Origin: CAZFBA01 sp964517135
GTDB taxonomy: Bacteria > Cyanobacteriota > Vampirovibrionia > JBFMGH01
Reading direction: 5' to 3'
Length of the DNA: 30,000 nucleotides
Assembly (NCBI GenBank): GCA_964517135.1
Contig: CAZFBA010000044.1
Span: 1 to 30,000 of the forward strand
Positions within the stretch are counted from its first letter, which is position 1; each line of letters opens with the position of its first letter. The notes beneath the pieces were generated by a model, which was given only the letters and a program-made list of their open reading frames with translations, searched no databases and had not been told where the DNA came from. Positions 1 to 7,634 of this stretch are shown here, piece after piece. Made by a program: the position numbers and the translations under genes.

Positions 1-30
1 AATACATTCTTTAATTACTTATTATTATTA

Positions 31-230
31 CTGTCCGGTTAAATTTTTTCTGAGGGTTTGGTTTTTGGGCCTGCGGGCCCAAAAACCAAACCCGACCTAT
101 CTCTTCGCTAAACCCTGTTTAATAATTTTTGCCAGTTTCTTTAATTTAAATTCCTGTAAAATTTTCTAATCCAAAACAGATATTATGACAGGTTTTATAC
201 ATCTAAATAAAATCTTTTACCGGACACCAG
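31..230. repeat. Short inverted-repeat element, copy 1 (uninterrupted)
   Basis: About 200 bases with imperfect terminal inverted repeats (CTGTCCGGTTAAA at the left; the right end read in reverse gives CTGGTGTCCGGTAAAA). It encodes nothing visible. Inside is an 18-bp perfect hairpin (54-71 with 76-93, 4-base loop). The same unit occurs in opposite orientation at about 11661-11922, which defines its extent. The 10-base word ACTTATTATT flanks it at 17-26 and 233-242 and could be a target duplication, although in AT-rich DNA this may be chance. It is a MITE-like or REP-like dispersed repeat. Confidence 0.75.
54..93. repeat. Long perfect hairpin inside element copy 1
   Basis: GGGTTTGGTTTTTGGGCC pairs perfectly with its reverse complement at 76-93 across a 4-base loop. 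The copy at 11857-11895 has a 17-bp version of the same stem but a different loop (CACAA). A conserved stem with a changed loop suggests the fold is kept. There is no T-tract on either side, so it is not a simple terminator. Confidence 0.8.
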
Positions 231-250
231 TGACTTATTATTTTTAAAAT

Positions 251-274
251 AAAAAAGCCCGATAACGAGCTTTC
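251..274 (-). terminator. Rho-independent terminator of the gene at 323-622
   Basis: On the minus strand AAAGCTCG-TTAT-CGGGCTTT forms a short stem (one mismatch) followed by a T run. It lies about 50 bases past the stop codon at 323. Confidence 0.75.
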
Positions 275-322
275 TTTATTTAAGATGCTTTTCAATAAAG
301 GTTTTAAGCCACCTTTGTTATA

Positions 323-622
323 TTAATCCATTGATTGTCTTAAAAGTTTATACATTACAGAACTTACAAGATAATTAAAACTGGCTGAATGCTCAATTCG
401 TGCACCAAATTCACTAATGATAGTAGCTCTTACAAGCTTTTCTAGCTTTCTTATTGAGCTGTCTTCAATGTTTCTGACCTTCGGATGCGGACAGAGCATT
501 TCTATGTATGCACTGGTTGCCTTATATTCTTCGACCTCTCTTTTAATAAGCCATTTTATCCATGGGCCAAATGAATTAATTTTTTGTTTAATATCTGTTT
601 GAGGTTTTTCTTTTGTAAGCAT
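323..622 (-). CDS. Hypothetical protein, 99 aa
   Basis: No family is recognised. The predicted product is a soluble, basic, mostly helical protein with no signal peptide or membrane segment. The start is chosen at the ATG at 622, because an AAAGGAG Shine-Dalgarno sequence stands about 12 bases upstream. The frame stays open to a TTG at 736, giving 137 aa, but that start has no ribosome binding site. The extra N-terminal residues look reasonably protein-like, so the longer form cannot be excluded. The gene stands alone on its strand and ends at a good terminator (251-274). Its Cys-Pro-His-Pro segment, followed by a helix rich in charged residues, is the only conspicuous motif. Confidence 0.6.
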   Translation of the reverse strand: MLTKEKPQTDIKQKINSFGPWIKWLIKREVEEYKATSAYIEMLCPHPKVRNIEDSSIRKLEKLVRATIISEFGARIEHSASFNYLVSSVMYKLLRQSMD

Positions 623-736
623 CTTAAATCTTCTCTCCTTTAAATAATGCCCCTGCTTCTCGTTAGAACAATAATTTTTTAATTTCTCTACCAATTGAAT
701 TAAAACAGGTGCAGGATAAAAAATGTTATCTGGCAA

Positions 737-1082
737 AGTTCATGTTTTACAAAAATTAACGCTTTGAAATTATCTTTTTCAAGAAAGTACTTCATTATAA
801 TCTTTGAATAATTAATGAATTGCTTATTATTTCAGCTTTTACAGGTTATCTTAAGATTTAACATTTAAATTTATATACCCCAAAAAAGGTACTAACAAAC
901 GATATAGCCTTTAAAAGAATCAACCACATGGCCAATAGAAATCATCCTGGTGGTAGATGAAAGTTTCTGCTACGTATTTCATAATGAGATTACAAGTTAA
1001 ATGAAATGGTTATTTAGATACTTTGCAGTAACAAAAAACAACTCCCCATTTAAGTTTCAGTTATTAGAAAGAGGGTATAAAT
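737..1082. other. Intergenic spacer, 346 bases, divergent promoter region
   Basis: It lies between the divergently transcribed genes at 323-622 and 1083-1967. I see no convincing ORF, RNA gene or strong sigma-70 promoter in it. Regulatory sequences for the 1083 gene must lie here, but I cannot place them. Confidence 0.5.
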
Positions 1083-1967
1083 ATGTCTCAAAATGTTATG
1101 ATTAAAATGCAGACTGCTGTGTGCTCAAGCAGTTCAGTAATAGACAGGCTTCTTAATTATGTAATGGCTCAACCAGACTGGGTTAAGACTTATATCTACC
1201 ATAATTTAAGAAACAACCTCAAACGAAATTTTGATATTGAAAAGCTGGATCAAAACAATGAAAATGACCTTGTCCAGATGTATGTTCCAACACCCTCTGC
1301 TACCGGTATGAAAATCATTCAGAGAAAGTTCAATAGAAGTGCTATAAGTTTTGATCTCAATGAAATTCATATTAAATTTATGAAATCTGTTGGAATAAAC
1401 AAAAAGCTTATTGACATTTGCAATGATAATAAATGGTCTCTGGTTGATGGCTGCAAGCTTCTGGTTGAAATTATTGAAAGAGGTTATATGGAATCCATTG
1501 AAAATACAGCCATAGCAAACAAAATATACTATATTGCTGGAAGAATAAGACTTGGTGAATACCTTTTAAGAATGAACAAGCTCTCACTGGAACAAATAGA
1601 CAGGGCTCTGGTTACACAACGTCAGATTCAAAACAATATTGGTGAACCAACCCGTATTGGTGAATTGCTGGTTAACCTAGGTTTTATAAATGATTCTGAT
1701 AAAGATGAGATTCTTCAACTCAAAGAAAGAAGCACTGAAGTATGCAGTATTGAGGATCAAACAGAATCTCTAAAAAAGGAAATCGATAAATTGACCAGCT
1801 CTTTAGAATCTCTACGGTTTGAAAATGAAGGCATTAAACAGGATCTAATGTTTTATCAGGATGAACTTATTGAAAAATCTAAAACAATTGCCAATCTAGA
1901 ATCTACTATACAGGAAAAAGAAACAAAGAAAAATATTTTCTCCAGAATATTTTGTTTCAGTCAATAA
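1083..1967 (+). CDS. Coiled-coil protein with two MshEN-like half repeats, 294 aa
   Basis: The start is supported by the Shine-Dalgarno AGAAAGAGGG just upstream of ATG. Residues 156-176 (RLGEYLLRMNKLSLEQIDRA...) and 191-211 (RIGELLVNLGFINDSDKDEI...) are two copies of the helix-turn-helix pattern LGE-L-hydrophobic-L-x-T/S-x-E-Q-hydrophobic. This pattern typifies the N-terminal MshEN domain of GspE/PilB-type ATPases, where in some proteins it binds cyclic-di-GMP. Residues about 225-285 form a strong heptad coiled coil, ending in a hydrophobic and basic tail. There is no ATPase domain. The N-terminal 150 residues match nothing I know. A role as an adaptor or scaffold in motility or polarity, possibly nucleotide-sensing, is only an inference. 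It is monocistronic, with a terminator at 1997-2022. Confidence 0.8.
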   Translation: MSQNVMIKMQTAVCSSSSVIDRLLNYVMAQPDWVKTYIYHNLRNNLKRNFDIEKLDQNNENDLVQMYVPTPSATGMKIIQRKFNRSAISFDLNEIHIKFMKSVGINKKLIDICNDNKWSLVDGCKLLVEIIERGYMESIENTAIANKIYYIAGRIRLGEYLLRMNKLSLEQIDRALVTQRQIQNNIGEPTRIGELLVNLGFINDSDKDEILQLKERSTEVCSIEDQTESLKKEIDKLTSSLESLRFENEGIKQDLMFYQDELIEKSKTIANLESTIQEKETKKNIFSRIFCFSQ

Positions 1968-1996
1968 AACGACACCTCAAATAACTGAAATAACCT

Positions 1997-2022
1997 AAAA
2001 CCGCTCTAAAGCGGTTTTTTTT
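1997..2022 (+). terminator. Rho-independent terminator of the 1083-1967 gene
   Basis: AAAACCGCT-CTAA-AGCGGTTTTTTTT is a perfect short stem with an 8-T tract, starting 30 bases past the stop codon. Confidence 0.92.
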
Positions 2023-2025
2023 ATC

Positions 2026-2064
2026 TATAATCGAGGTTATAAGTAATCAGATTTCAGAAAATAT
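2026..2064 (+). repeat. Fragment shared with the interior of the element at 11661-11922
   Basis: A 21-base identical word (2039-2059, beginning ATAAGTAATCAG) also occurs at 11826-11846. About 33 of 39 bases match across the surrounding stretch. This internal segment is absent from element copy 1 (31-230), which carries unrelated sequence at that place, so it looks like a module shared among dispersed repeats. Confidence 0.6.
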
Positions 2065-2344
2065 AGGGCATTTTTAGAATTGTTTAATTTTTTAATACCA
2101 GCTTGCAGTTTAAAGGCAACTGATTCCAGATCTATTGAGCCGGATTAAATAGGGTGAAAAGTTATGCCTTGAAAGCAAATTTGTTATTATATAAACTTTA
2201 AGGATAGTTGAAAACAATAAAAAGGTTGTTATGATTTTACTTTAGCTTATAATATTAAATCTGTAATTGCTTCTATAAAAGTAAAAGCGATAACCTCATC
2301 TATTTAAAGATCTTGCAGCATAATGATAAATCGTTTACAATCTA

Positions 2345-2528
2345 AAGATCAGTGCATAACTTAAAATTTTTTCGATTTTCAAAACCCAGATCCCGCCCCA
2401 CCCTAAAGGAAGGCATGGGGTTTCACTCACAGGCAATGCCTGCTCGTTCAACCCATATCTTCACTTTTAAAATTTTTGAAAATCGAAACCAAAAAAGACT
2501 ATTGTTATAGTTATGCATTAGTCTTATC
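2345..2528 (+). repeat. MITE-like foldback element, longest copy (about 184 bp)
   Basis: It begins AAGATCAGTGCATAAC after a TA and ends GTTATGCATTAGTCTTATC before a TA. The ends form imperfect terminal inverted repeats (13 of 16 bases around GCATAACT). A second inverted pair lies inside: TTTCGATTTTCAAAA on the left and TTTTGAAAATCGAAA on the right. The centre is more GC-rich, with smaller hairpins (for example AGGCAATGCCT). It has no coding potential. Related copies lie at 11698-11781 and 14993-15062, with fragments near 15520, 18615 and 19515. The TA flanks suggest mobilisation by an IS630/Tc1-mariner type transposase, which is not in this window. Confidence 0.75.
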
Positions 2529-2556
2529 TATATAAAGCCAACAATAAAGAGAGCAA

Positions 2557-3123
2557 ATGACGGATCCATTAAAAATCGATGGACTTATAAACCGCCTAAA
2601 AAGCCGCTTTATAAAAGACAGTTATGGGCAAAGCGCAAGCTGGCAAACTGTCAAGCGTAAGCGTGAAGAAGATACTGGCTGGAAAGATGATAACACTGAC
2701 TCCATTCTTGAAGACCCCGAGAATGAAAAGTTTTTCAAACTCGGTCAGGCTCTTGGCCTCAAGAAAAACGAGATTATTGAAGCAATGGAACTTCTTCAGG
2801 ATGCAACTTCTCAATATCCTGATAATGCTGATGCAGCAAGCCTTGTGTTACAAAACGAAAGGATCAAGTACCCGGTAGTGGAGAAATTCATTGACGATAT
2901 TCCTGAAAATCTTCTTGAAGAGCTAAAAGACAAATATCCGGATCTCTATATGGCCATAAAAAACCCCTTTGAGTTTATATGTAAATATCCTGATACACTC
3001 AGCGAAGAAATGTTTAGAAAGTTAAGCTATACTGAATTGCTTGACTTTAGCCGCCGTTGCCCCGAACACTATAACAGATTGTCAGAGGCCAGAAAGCAAA
3101 AAGACGAAAATGACGCTACTTAA
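2557..3123 (+). CDS. Hypothetical soluble protein, 188 aa
   Basis: No family is recognised. The protein is charged and probably largely helical. Residues about 58-100 (KFFKLGQALGLKKNEIIEAMELL...) resemble a helical-repeat hairpin, followed by a D/E/K-rich central part and a C-terminal tract with repeated Tyr-Pro-Asp motifs. There is no signal peptide or membrane segment. The Shine-Dalgarno is weak (AAAGAGAG). The start lies only about 28 bases after the right end of the repeat at 2345-2528, so that element probably sits in or just upstream of the leader and may carry promoter sequences. It overlaps the next gene by 14 bases (3110-3123), implying an operon with translational coupling. Confidence 0.75.
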   Translation: MTDPLKIDGLINRLKSRFIKDSYGQSASWQTVKRKREEDTGWKDDNTDSILEDPENEKFFKLGQALGLKKNEIIEAMELLQDATSQYPDNADAASLVLQNERIKYPVVEKFIDDIPENLLEELKDKYPDLYMAIKNPFEFICKYPDTLSEEMFRKLSYTELLDFSRRCPEHYNRLSEARKQKDENDAT

Positions 3124-3355
3124 GAACCTTCCAAAAGATTTAAAGATATTTTTTTTCCTTATTGCTGCAAGAAACCTGCTCAGAGGTGTTCCTCTTGAGT
3201 CTATCAGGGGCAATATTAAAAATATGAGAACGGTAGAAAACCAGAAAAAATTTCAGAATATCCACGAAAAACTAACAAGCAAACAAATTATAACCGCAGA
3301 TGAACTGGAATTTCTGGTTGAATATGAGCGAAAACGCCAGTGGGATAAGTTTTAA
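3110..3355 (+). CDS. Hypothetical small basic protein, 81 aa
   Basis: I start this at the ATG at 3110, which lies inside the end of the previous gene. An upstream ATG at 3041 in the same frame is fully embedded in that gene. The product starts MTLLKNLPKDLKIFFFL and is basic, with a hydrophobic helix-forming stretch at residues 8-25 that could be a peripheral membrane or protein-binding helix, followed by charged helices. No family is recognised. Its stop codon overlaps the stop codon of kdsA on the other strand (TTAA, 3352-3355), so the two transcripts run into each other with no room for a terminator. The overlap with the upstream gene suggests paired function. Confidence 0.7.
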   Translation: MTLLKNLPKDLKIFFFLIAARNLLRGVPLESIRGNIKNMRTVENQKKFQNIHEKLTSKQIITADELEFLVEYERKRQWDKF

Positions 3356-4182
3356 CCTTTTTCCCTTATGACTTCATAAATCTTCTTGCACTTGTTAATA
3401 AGGGATTCAACAACATCAATAGGGAGCATATTAGGGCCATCACAAGGTGCATTGTCAGGATCAGGGTGAACTTCAAGGAATATACCATCAGCACCGGCTG
3501 CAACAGCAGCGAGCGCAAGTGTTTTAACAAAATGCCTTTCACCGGCGGTAAAGTCTCCACCTTCACCGGGCAACTGAACAGAATGTGTTGAGTCAAAAAT
3601 AACCGGATACCCGAATGATTGAACTGTTGGTATAGCTCTCATATCTGAAACCAGGTTGCCATAACCAAATGCATAACCACGTTCTGTAATGAAGACCTGA
3701 TCATTACCTGCGGCGATACTTTTTTGAGCTGATTTAATAACCTGTCTGGGTGATAAAAATTGACCTTTCTTTATGTTGATTACTTTTCCTGTTTTTGCAG
3801 CCTCAACAATTAAATCTGTTTGCCTCGATAAAAAAGCCGGTATTTGAAGAATATCAACTACTTCAGCCGCAGGGGCAGCCTGTTCAGGGCTGTGAATATC
3901 AGTTAAAAGAGGAAGATCGAACTTTTCTTTTATTTTCTGAAGTATCTTAAGACCTTTTTCAAGCCCGGGCCCTCTGTAAGAATTGATAGAAGTCCTGTTT
4001 GCCTTGTCAAAAGACACCTTATAAATTAGAGGTATTCCAAGTTTAGATGTAATAGATTTAAGCCTCTGTGCAGTTTCAAACACTATGGTTAAATTATCTT
4101 CAATAACGCAGGGGCCTGCAATCAAAACAAATGTCTGTTCATCCCCTATATTAATATTATTAACTTTAACTATTCGCTTCAT
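3352..4182 (-). CDS. kdsA: 3-deoxy-8-phosphooctulonate synthase (KDO8P synthase), class II metal-dependent
   Basis: KdsA condenses phosphoenolpyruvate with arabinose 5-phosphate to give KDO 8-phosphate, the precursor of the KDO in LPS inner core. The length, 276 aa, is normal. The N-terminal motif IAGPCVIE carries Cys25. His200 (FDSTHSVQLP), Glu237 (FLEVHP) and Asp248 (PCDGPN) complete the expected metal-ligand set of the metal-dependent class; the metal-independent class has Asn in place of this Cys. The substrate motifs KANRTS and GPGLEKGL are present. An AGAGAGGT Shine-Dalgarno precedes ATG. It follows herA by 18 bases on the same strand, so it is probably co-transcribed with the DNA-repair genes, an odd pairing. 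It implies a Gram-negative envelope. Confidence 0.96.
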   Translation of the reverse strand: MKRIVKVNNINIGDEQTFVLIAGPCVIEDNLTIVFETAQRLKSITSKLGIPLIYKVSFDKANRTSINSYRGPGLEKGLKILQKIKEKFDLPLLTDIHSPEQAAPAAEVVDILQIPAFLSRQTDLIVEAAKTGKVINIKKGQFLSPRQVIKSAQKSIAAGNDQVFITERGYAFGYGNLVSDMRAIPTVQSFGYPVIFDSTHSVQLPGEGGDFTAGERHFVKTLALAAVAAGADGIFLEVHPDPDNAPCDGPNMLPIDVVESLINKCKKIYEVIREKG

Positions 4183-4200
4183 AGGTTTACCTCTCTAAAT

Positions 4201-5853
4201 TTATATAGAAAATCCTTTAATTTTTTCTGTTGTATCAGCCTTTTTTAAGGCAGTAGTATCCATCTTTCTTTTTTTAGCAGTGGTTTCATCAAAATATTCC
4301 ATCCAGTATTCAGGCGCATCGATTGTTTCTCCACCATGTAATGTTATACGTTTTCTAATAGCAGCAAGAACAGGTGTATTAACAGCTGCACCTGCAATGA
4401 TAACCTGTCCTCTGGTAAGAGATGTCAATTCATCAAGCAGCTGCCTGCCAGCAGATTCGACGCTTGATGCAATCGTAGACTGATCAACAGGGTTAATAAT
4501 CTTCATTATCATCTGGGTCATGCACTGAGAAAGTATATCAGAATCTAGCTTACCGGGTCTCTGTGTAATTAAACCTACTCCCAGGCCAAATTTTCTGCCT
4601 TCAGAAAGTATTGTTTTCAATACATTGAGACTGACAGATGGGGCATTGGCCGGTGCGAAGCGGTGAGCTTCCTCCAGAAGAACAAAAACAGGGTATGGAA
4701 TATAAGATTCACTATTCTGGTTAGTTATGTAACCTTTATGTGTGTCCATTCGAGCCTTGTTGATTCTTCTAAGGATTGTGCTGACAATAACCTGCTGCTC
4801 TGTCTGGTCAATTTCACTTAACTGAAGTACTGTACACTGACCGGGCTTAAATATATTATTCAGGGGCAGGTGTTTGCTGTCATTAAATATTCGAGAATTC
4901 TCTAACCTGTAACCTATACGCCATCGCAATGCCTCTATAGTACCAGTATCCTCGGGTTTATCTTCACCCAGGCCGGTTAATTCTTGAAGCAAATCTTCTA
5001 TTGACCACTGATAACTGCTATCTTCGTCAGGATCATTACCTTTTGAAACTCTTTTGAAAGCAAGAGACAGATAATGATTCATTTTATCGGATAAATTAGG
5101 CAGCAAATATCTTATATCGTGCTCTGTTAAAGATGAATATCTTACTTTAACCTTTGATGGCGGGCATATATTAATAAAAGGTTTATAGATACCCTCAGTA
5201 AATTCAGTCATTGACTCAATGTCTTTAAGTGTATCATATTCATTATGGGGGTCAACCACCATTACTGCTGCCCTGTTATATGGTTTCAAAAGCTCTTCAA
5301 GTAATACACCAGCTGTATAGCTTTTACCACTGCCGGTTGATGCCAGTATAGCAAGGTGTGTGCTAACAAGATTTTTTACATTAATAATTACCGGTACATT
5401 GTTTTCAGGACGGGTGAGAAGGCTTCCAACATGTGCAGAACCTGTTTGGCCAGCTTTTTTACTATTGATTATAGAGGCAAGATCATCATCAGGCACCAGA
5501 TAGACTTTATTTCCCGGGGCTGGTGATATTCTGGGGTTAATAAAGCAATTCATATTTGTATCAAAATAGCCGTTAATGCTGACACATACTTCATATAGTT
5601 CTGATTCAGCCAGGTCACATCCAAGAATAGATGCAATATCATGTGGATTAATACCGGGATCAGAGAGATAGCTCTCTGGCAATGTTCTTATAATAGCTTT
5701 TTCAGTGATAGTACCAATTATTTTTTTATCTTGAAAGCAATAATAAACAAATTCTCCCGTTTTAGTCTGGTCATTATTAGAAGTAATGAATATATATTCG
5801 CCTGTTTTTTTTCCGGGTCCCTGAACGGTACCAATAATTTGATAGTTGTTCAT
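4201..5853 (-). CDS. herA: HerA-type DNA translocase/helicase (FtsK-HerA superfamily ATPase)
   Basis: HerA is a hexameric double-strand DNA translocase that works with the nuclease NurA and with Mre11-Rad50 to resect DNA ends. The 550 residues show an N-terminal HAS-barrel region (about 1-125), a Walker A motif ASTGSGKSYT at 171-180, and a Walker B motif VLLEEAH at 391-397. The following segment, EGRKFGLGVGLITQRPGKLD, is typical of HerA sensor/Arg-finger regions. The lysine-rich C-terminal tail is atypical and low in complexity. The Shine-Dalgarno AAGGT sits 7 bases before ATG. It is separated by 2 bases from the HAS-barrel gene upstream, and nurA, rad50 and mre11 follow in the same operon. 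The assignment is firm from both motifs and context. A role in defence rather than housekeeping repair cannot be ruled out from sequence alone. Confidence 0.93.
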   Translation of the reverse strand: MNNYQIIGTVQGPGKKTGEYIFITSNNDQTKTGEFVYYCFQDKKIIGTITEKAIIRTLPESYLSDPGINPHDIASILGCDLAESELYEVCVSINGYFDTNMNCFINPRISPAPGNKVYLVPDDDLASIINSKKAGQTGSAHVGSLLTRPENNVPVIINVKNLVSTHLAILASTGSGKSYTAGVLLEELLKPYNRAAVMVVDPHNEYDTLKDIESMTEFTEGIYKPFINICPPSKVKVRYSSLTEHDIRYLLPNLSDKMNHYLSLAFKRVSKGNDPDEDSSYQWSIEDLLQELTGLGEDKPEDTGTIEALRWRIGYRLENSRIFNDSKHLPLNNIFKPGQCTVLQLSEIDQTEQQVIVSTILRRINKARMDTHKGYITNQNSESYIPYPVFVLLEEAHRFAPANAPSVSLNVLKTILSEGRKFGLGVGLITQRPGKLDSDILSQCMTQMIMKIINPVDQSTIASSVESAGRQLLDELTSLTRGQVIIAGAAVNTPVLAAIRKRITLHGGETIDAPEYWMEYFDETTAKKRKMDTTALKKADTTEKIKGFSI

Positions 5854-5855
5854 CG

Positions 5856-6449
5856 TTATACCTTAAGTTTTACATTAGTTTGTTGCCATAATATATGTTG
5901 TTTAAGAAGTTTTAGTTTGTCATGCTGGTTGCATTCAGTAATTTTTTCCAGATCATCAATGATTTTTAGAAGCAGCTGAGGGGCAAAATTGCCTGTATGA
6001 GAAAGAATGCAGTTGTAATATTTCATACAAAACCTGTTTGATTCATCCTGATGAAACTTGCAGATCTCTTTTTCAGACATCACAGCAACTTCAGCATTCA
6101 GCGGTATAACCCAGGGGGGTGTTTCCTGACGGGTTAAGTTATTTTCAGACCAGCCAACCAGAATTATATCTACAATAATTGCGGTCTCATCAATGAAATC
6201 GGGTATGCTGACATAGTTTAAATCAGAAGGATTAGTTAATCTTGGCCCAAAATTGCCATAATCAGGGTTATATAGTTCTGAATTATAGATTATACCAATA
6301 AATTCTTTGTCATGAAATGCTTTTATTATTACAAACTGGCCAAAATGAAAATCTTTTTCAGTAATATCGACTCTGGTTTCGTTTTTACCGTATATCCGGC
6401 ATTTATAATTCAGGTGAGACGAAGATTTTATGATTTTTCCAATGTTCAT
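5856..6449 (-). CDS. Stand-alone HAS-barrel-like protein between nurA and herA, 197 aa
   Basis: The N-terminal ~125 residues are beta-rich. They run GKIIKSSSHLNYKCRIY through GQFVIIKAFHDKEFIGIIYN to WVIPLNAEVAVMSEKEI, the pattern of the HAS (HerA-ATP synthase) barrel that HerA itself carries at its N terminus. The remaining 70 residues are helical, with no ATPase motifs. In known HerA-NurA complexes the HAS barrel region mediates contact with NurA, so a free copy could act as an adaptor, cap or regulator of that interface; this is inference. The gene has its own strong Shine-Dalgarno (GAAGGTAAGCT-ATG). It lies 3 bases from nurA and 2 bases from herA, so co-expression in equal amounts is likely. 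The fold assignment is by pattern only and is less certain than its neighbours'. Confidence 0.72.
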   Translation of the reverse strand: MNIGKIIKSSSHLNYKCRIYGKNETRVDITEKDFHFGQFVIIKAFHDKEFIGIIYNSELYNPDYGNFGPRLTNPSDLNYVSIPDFIDETAIIVDIILVGWSENNLTRQETPPWVIPLNAEVAVMSEKEICKFHQDESNRFCMKYYNCILSHTGNFAPQLLLKIIDDLEKITECNQHDKLKLLKQHILWQQTNVKLKV

Positions 6450-6452
6450 AGC

Positions 6453-7634
6453 TTACCTTCTGTTCCATTTGCTGACAAGTTTTTTTGCAACGTTGAACCC
6501 CAGGTTATATTTTACCGAAAAGTCAGAAAAAATCCTGTAAAAAAGTTGTTTATCTCTGTTAGTAATTACTGCCGTAGCATCAGCACTTTCGATAGAATAT
6601 ATATAGCCACTTCCAGCGATTGTTTCGGCTCTAATAATATCTAAAACCTCTTCAAATAGAGTCGTATTTTCATAAAGCCACTGCGGAAATTCAAGTCTTG
6701 CAGGCATGTTGCGACAGGTTTTAAGATAGGTAAAATAGATTTTATCTTCAAAAAGGCCATAATCAGAGAGTACTCCGGGGCGTTTGCTCTGAAAGACGAC
6801 GCTTCTATCGCCCCATTTGAGATATTTATTGTAAATTTGAGGGTCAGTAACAGTAGTATTGAGTGTCAGGTTATTATAATTCTTAATCATATCAACGATA
6901 TCATAGGCCCCTGAGTTATCGATAAACCCTATTAGTGGAACTTTACAGGTTTCTGATGTTTGAAGAAGCAAACATATTTTGTTAATATAATCATCTCTAA
7001 GTTGCTTATTTCTTCCTGTAGCTCCTTCAGCAGTTATAAATGATATTATTAATGATCCATCGAAAAAGACAACGGGTTTAACCTCCTGGAATGCTTTATT
7101 TTGAATATAGTCAATGATAGTATCTATCTCAAGTTCAAATCTTTTGAAGTTAACATAGTGATCAATTGTTGAAAACTCTTGCTCCTTATCGTTTAACTCT
7201 TTAGGTGAAATTATATCAAACTCAATATCCTTGGTATACTGACCGCAGGATGTATGAAGATTCTCGAATTTAGAGACTTGAACAGCAGCAACTGGAGGAG
7301 AGAAGTCTTTAGAAGGAAGTATTTGACTGCCGTCAACTGAAAAAGTTGGTCTATTCAACAATATATTGTGTGCCCATTGTCTGGAATCCTGATGGTTGTG
7401 CCATCTTGTATGAAACTTAACAACCGGGCAATTTTCATCCCACTCTTTTGATGGCAGAGCACCCGGGGTTTCTGTCTCCAGAAGCTTTTTAGCAATTTGC
7501 TCTTCTGATATATTGTGCATTTTTTCAAAACTTTTTCTCAGTTTATTAAGGTCATCTGAGTTGTTTTGATTGAAATACTGGAATTCTTCTTTCTTATTTT
7601 CCAGGCACTGTAGCACTTTATACTTATCTAGCAT
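6453..7634 (-). CDS. nurA: NurA-family 5'-3' nuclease
   Basis: NurA is a Mn-dependent nuclease with an RNase H-like fold that degrades the 5' strand at DNA ends, driven by HerA. The expected acidic motifs are visible. FSVDGSQI with Asp101 is the typical N-terminal active-site motif. VVFFDGSLI with Asp192 is the second strand motif. The C-terminal YSIESADATAVITNRDKQLFY segment matches the conserved closing region. The length, 393 aa, is in the normal range. The start codon follows the rad50 stop with no gap (TAA-ATG) and has an AAGG Shine-Dalgarno 9 bases upstream. Divergence from archaeal NurA is considerable, so the call rests on motifs plus direct linkage to herA and mre11-rad50. Confidence 0.88.
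   Translation of the reverse strand: MLDKYKVLQCLENKKEEFQYFNQNNSDDLNKLRKSFEKMHNISEEQIAKKLLETETPGALPSKEWDENCPVVKFHTRWHNHQDSRQWAHNILLNRPTFSVDGSQILPSKDFSPPVAAVQVSKFENLHTSCGQYTKDIEFDIISPKELNDKEQEFSTIDHYVNFKRFELEIDTIIDYIQNKAFQEVKPVVFFDGSLIISFITAEGATGRNKQLRDDYINKICLLLQTSETCKVPLIGFIDNSGAYDIVDMIKNYNNLTLNTTVTDPQIYNKYLKWGDRSVVFQSKRPGVLSDYGLFEDKIYFTYLKTCRNMPARLEFPQWLYENTTLFEEVLDIIRAETIAGSGYIYSIESADATAVITNRDKQLFYRIFSDFSVKYNLGFNVAKKLVSKWNRR

Noticed and set aside
54..93. The long hairpin as a transcription terminator
   Set aside because: No T-tract follows on either strand, and it belongs to a dispersed repeat, so it is treated as part of that element.
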